Of a stretch of DNA of 9,208 nt, positions 6,501 through 9,208 are shown one piece after another. Positions within the stretch are counted from its first letter, which is position 1. Every line of letters begins with the position of its first letter. The notes under the pieces are model-generated. The model was given only the letters and a program-made list of their open reading frames with translations, searched no databases and was not told the DNA's origin. Source of the DNA: Planctomycetota bacterium (lineage in GTDB: Bacteria; Planctomycetota; Phycisphaerae; WQYP01); contig JAKAYZ010000038.1 in the NCBI GenBank assembly GCA_021816165.1, positions 1-9,208 of the forward strand, written 5' to 3'. Made by a program: the position numbers and the translations under genes.

Positions 6501-7454
6501 ATGATCATGGCACATGCCCCCACAGCAATACGATCTGCGATTGGCCGGCCCCATCCGGGCGGACGTGCGGCGCAGCGCAGCCCCATGCGGCTTCTGCTGG
6601 CAGGCATATTGCTGGCGGGCTGTGCGGGCATGCTGCCGCCGGTGTGGGCTAAATCGTCGGTGCAACCAGGCACCACCCCCGAGCACAAAATGGCCCTTTC
6701 TCACCGCGCCCGCTGGATTGGCGTCGGCGTAGAGGGCATTCCGCCGGTGTTCGGTCATTTGCTGGGGTTGAAGGCCGGCCAGGGTTTACTGGTGGTTATG
6801 GTGGTGGACGGCAGCCCGGCGGCCAAGGCGGGTTTAATTCCTGGCGATTTGATTGTTCGGGTTAATGATAAAAAGGTGGTCTCTCCATCGCAGTTGGTGG
6901 CGGCGGAGAATCGTCGCGTAGGCGGTAAAATTCAGGCCTGTGGTCTGGAGGTGATGCGCGATGGCAAAACTCTTTCAATGAAAGTTGACTCTCAGCCGCG
7001 GCCCCATTTGGTGGGATCAAATTTACGGGCGGAGCGCCTGGCGTCGCAGCAGCAAATGACAGCCATAGATGCGCAGAATCCCGCGTCACTGCCACCGGCT
7101 TTTGGGCACGTTATGAGGGCTGCCGTGCCACCCATGCACGCCGCTGCCATGGCACCCATGATGCCGATGACATTAACCCGCCGTGTGGATATTTATGGAT
7201 ATGTGCATAGCGCCATTACTTATGCCGGTCGCACCTATCGCATTGCACCGTCTACCGTGACAACCTTGCCGGCTCCGGTGCAGCGTATGGTGCGTGCGCT
7301 ACTTGCCGAGCATGTGATTGAATTGCAAAAGCCGCCGTCAAGAGCACAAAAGGTGGCGATATTAAAAGCCCGCATCGCCTTTTTGCACAGAGCCGAGCAG
7401 CAGGTGCAGGCCGAGTTGTCGCGCCTAGTGAAGCGCCAATCAAAACCAAAGTAA
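6501..7454 (+). CDS. Exported PDZ-domain protein, possible lipoprotein
   Basis: This 317-residue protein has a single PDZ domain and no protease domain. A long Arg-containing N-region (1-30) precedes a hydrophobic core with a good lipobox, LLAGC (Cys41); a signal-peptidase I site after VWA (residue 50) is also possible. The PDZ domain spans about 70-165. It opens with the WIGVGV loop (72-77), followed by DGSPAAKAGLIPGDLIVRVN (103-122) and LEVMRDGKTLSMKV (149-162). A Met/His-rich stretch follows (about 203-223), then a domain with YGYVHSAITYAGRTYRI (232-248), and last an Arg/Gln/Glu-rich, probably coiled-coil end (about 280-312). The nearest SD-like sequence is AAGG 8 nt upstream of ATG 6501; a second ATG follows at 6507. 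As third gene after a sigma/anti-sigma pair, it may sense or present an envelope signal to the anti-sigma factor. That role is inference. Confidence 0.85.
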   Translation: MIMAHAPTAIRSAIGRPHPGGRAAQRSPMRLLLAGILLAGCAGMLPPVWAKSSVQPGTTPEHKMALSHRARWIGVGVEGIPPVFGHLLGLKAGQGLLVVMVVDGSPAAKAGLIPGDLIVRVNDKKVVSPSQLVAAENRRVGGKIQACGLEVMRDGKTLSMKVDSQPRPHLVGSNLRAERLASQQQMTAIDAQNPASLPPAFGHVMRAAVPPMHAAAMAPMMPMTLTRRVDIYGYVHSAITYAGRTYRIAPSTVTTLPAPVQRMVRALLAEHVIELQKPPSRAQKVAILKARIAFLHRAEQQVQAELSRLVKRQSKPK

Positions 7455-7475
7455 TTTCGCAGGCATAATCCATCT

Positions 7476-7517
7476 GGCCGCCGCACAGCGGGATGCCAAT
7501 CATCCTGCGGGACGGCC
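7476..7517. terminator. Stem-loop between convergent genes, possible bidirectional terminator
   Basis: The inner stem is GCGGGATG (7488-7495) with CATCCTGC (7501-7508), 8 pairs including one G-U, around the 5-nt loop CCAAT. An outer stem GGCCG (7476-7480) with CGGCC (7513-7517) can extend it across an asymmetric internal loop. The stem sits between the stops of the PDZ gene (7454) and mlaD (7573), where a shared terminator is expected. There is no U-tract on either strand, so intrinsic termination is not certain. Confidence 0.4.
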
Positions 7518-7572
7518 ATCCTGCGGACATAGGCTCATTGTGCCCTGCTATGAATGCTTCAAGCCCGAACGA

Positions 7573-8754
7573 TCAATGTTTTACCAATGACCAGAAGCGG
7601 CGCTCTACCACTTGAAAGTGCTTAAAGCTGCTATGGATCAAACGCAGATAGTCTGTCACGGCCTTTTTCTGTGCCGGGGTCTTGACACCTGATTTTATTA
7701 ATACGTTAAGTTCTGCCGTGGTATCTGACAGATGGCGTGCGGCGTCATTAAATTCGCGCACGGCATCGTAAAGTTCGGCATTGGCCTGCTCGTTTTTACC
7801 GGGGCGGTATAAAAGTCGCCACGGGCTGTGATGAATGTCGATGGCAAAAAGCTTCAGATTGGATGCCGCCCCGTTGAGCGACCGCAGCATATGACTGATG
7901 CGATGCTGATTGGAGACCAGAAGTGAATTGGCATCGCGGGCGGCCGAGCCGGCATTGGCCAGCGTTGTGTGGAGTTCCGCCAGATTAGTCTTTATTGCGC
8001 CAAGCAGATGCGGAAGTGATTGCTTAATATCGGTGGTGATGGCGTTGATGTTGGGCAGCGCTTTTTTGCGGCCGGAATGGATCAGCTTGCCAGCCTGATT
8101 CATCGCGTAGGTGACGCTGCCGGTAACGCGGTTGTAGTGATGAATGATCTCCGGCAGGCGGGGGTTGATTGCCGCCACTGTTTGTTGTGCTTCGGTGGCC
8201 ACTTTGCCGGCTGCTTGAACGGTGGTGCCGATACTGGCCAAATCGGTATTGATTCGGGGTAAGGTGGTGGTACGGACCTGGTGCACGATGGATTTAATAT
8301 CGGGGAAGATGGCTGAAGCACGTTCCAATTCTGATGCCAAACCGCCGGGGTGCCCGTGAATGACGGTATGGGCCGGTAGCGGAGCGCCGGTCCCCAGCGA
8401 ACTGAAGTTAAGCCAGCTTGTGCCGGTGACGGGCCCCCACACCGCGAGGTAGACTCCTTTACGCAGGATGTAGCGCTTCGGCATGGTGAAGGTAACCTCA
8501 ATGCTGGGGTGAGAATTACTGGATTGAATGTTTATGGACTCCACCGACCCGACGGTATAGCCGCCCACGCGCACGTTATCGCCCCGATTCAGACCACCGA
8601 GGTCGTCATTGAGCGCAAAGCGGGCCATCACGGTTTGTGTTGGCATAAATACGCGCGCAAAGCCTTTGATGGCGACAATGACAAACACAATCGCCAGCAG
8701 GCTCAATACCATAAATACGCCCGCACGCAGCGCGTCACCCTGTTTTTTAGCCAT
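7573..8754 (-). CDS. mlaD: MlaD-type MCE-domain lipid-transport protein
   Basis: This 393-residue protein is anchored in the inner membrane and would be the substrate-binding subunit of an Mla-like ABC lipid transporter between inner and outer membrane. One N-terminal membrane helix lies at about 11-33 (AGVFMVLSLLAIVFVIVAIK). The MCE domain spans about 40-120, with LNDDLGGLNRGDNVRVGGYT (48-67), the classic MCE pattern GLxxGxxVRxxGxxVG, then IEVTFTMPKRYILRKGVYL. The remaining ~260 residues are mostly helical with many Thr/Ala/Leu heptad-like stretches, longer than E. coli MlaD (about 183 residues). They include SPWRLLYRP (320-328), a motif I associate with planctomycete MCE proteins. It starts 10 bp after the ATPase stop, with AGGTGA in the gap. 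The family is certain; the lipid carried is unknown. Confidence 0.93.
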   Translation of the reverse strand: MAKKQGDALRAGVFMVLSLLAIVFVIVAIKGFARVFMPTQTVMARFALNDDLGGLNRGDNVRVGGYTVGSVESINIQSSNSHPSIEVTFTMPKRYILRKGVYLAVWGPVTGTSWLNFSSLGTGAPLPAHTVIHGHPGGLASELERASAIFPDIKSIVHQVRTTTLPRINTDLASIGTTVQAAGKVATEAQQTVAAINPRLPEIIHHYNRVTGSVTYAMNQAGKLIHSGRKKALPNINAITTDIKQSLPHLLGAIKTNLAELHTTLANAGSAARDANSLLVSNQHRISHMLRSLNGAASNLKLFAIDIHHSPWRLLYRPGKNEQANAELYDAVREFNDAARHLSDTTAELNVLIKSGVKTPAQKKAVTDYLRLIHSSFKHFQVVERRFWSLVKH

Positions 8755-8764
8755 AAGTCACCTG

Positions 8765-9208
8765 TTAAACTAAATCCTTCTGGAGCAGGTCCGCTTCATA
8801 CGCCTGCTGGTCGGCTTTCGGGCTTAGCGGCCCGTCGAGCAAACCATCCACAAACTGCCGAACCAATGGATCGTCCGAGCTTTTGAATTCGTCCGGGGTA
8901 CCAATCAGATGAAATCGCTTTCCGGCCAGCAGGGCCATGCGATCGGCCACCTCGAAGGCGGCTTTCATATCGTGCGTGATCACAATGCTGGTTACGTCCA
9001 TCTTTTCCTTCAAATCCAAGATCAGGCGCGATATTTGCGCACTGCTGACCGGATCAAGTCCGGCGGTTGGCTCATCATAAAAAAGCGTGCGCGGCTGCAT
9101 CATCAGGGCCCGGGCGAGGCCGGCGCGCTTCTTCATGCCACCCGACAATTCAGACGGCATGCGGTCTATGCTTTCGCGCAGGCCGACGAGCTGGAGGTAA
9201 ATTTTTAT
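8765..9208 (-). CDS. mlaF: MlaF-type ABC transporter ATP-binding protein (partial, 5' end beyond the window)
   Basis: This is the C-terminal 147 residues of the ATPase that powers an Mla-like lipid transporter at the cytoplasmic face of the inner membrane. The frame runs open to the right edge; the first visible residues are IKIYLQLVGLRESIDR. Visible parts are the ABC signature LSGGM (fragment residues 21-25), Walker B LFYDEP (42-47, Glu46 catalytic), D-loop AGLDP (49-53) and the switch histidine in ITHD (His79). MPSELSGGMKKRAGLARAL is very typical of MlaF. Walker A lies in the missing part. The end carries an acidic/polar tail (DLLQKDLV). The stop is 10 bp before mlaD, so the two are one operon; an MlaE permease gene is expected further upstream, outside the window. 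Confidence 0.95.
   Translation of the reverse strand: MKIYLQLVGLRESIDRMPSELSGGMKKRAGLARALMMQPRTLFYDEPTAGLDPVSSAQISRLILDLKEKMDVTSIVITHDMKAAFEVADRMALLAGKRFHLIGTPDEFKSSDDPLVRQFVDGLLDGPLSPKADQQAYEADLLQKDLV

Overview
This 9.2 kb window looks like ordinary chromosomal DNA from a Planctomycetota bacterium, possibly of the Phycisphaerae. That placement is an inference from gene content. The evidence is menaquinone synthesis by the futalosine route (MqnD), a receiver-like protein of a type I associate with planctomycetes, a sigma factor followed by a short anti-sigma-like membrane protein with a 'LVDDELDDDRRREFL' N-terminal helix, and a long MCE (MlaD-type) protein carrying an 'SPWRLLYRP' motif. Base composition is moderately GC-rich and looks even throughout. 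I saw no rRNA, tRNA, CRISPR, transposase or phage gene.

Layout. (1) Positions 44-4877, minus strand, hold a six-gene run read from right to left. Its order is ygfZ (folate-binding, Fe/S maintenance), a degenerate receiver-domain protein, mqnD, a CbpA-type DnaJ co-chaperone, a 96-residue two-segment membrane protein whose start overlaps the dnaJ stop, and a PfkB-family sugar-phosphate kinase resembling 1-phosphofructokinase. The first five are tightly spaced and probably co-transcribed. The kinase follows a gap of about 145 bp and probably starts at TTG. (2) Positions 4878-5197 form a divergent intergenic region with a perfect TATAAT on the minus strand and a possible 15-codon leader ORF on the plus strand. 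(3) Positions 5198-7454, plus strand, hold an ECF-like sigma factor, a single-pass anti-sigma-like protein and an exported PDZ-domain protein. This reads as an envelope-sensing regulatory cassette. (4) Positions 7455-7572 are a convergent gap with a stem-loop that could terminate transcription from both sides. (5) Positions 7573-9208, minus strand, hold an MlaD-type MCE protein and the 3' part of its MlaF-type ABC ATPase, the end of a lipid-transport operon that continues beyond the right edge.

The most interesting parts are the sigma/anti-sigma/PDZ cassette, where the anti-sigma C-terminus (VPLY) could be a ligand of the neighbouring PDZ domain, and the receiver-like protein, which has Asn at the phospho-acceptor position and sits between ygfZ and mqnD. 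Nothing here is a clear new defence or mobile system.
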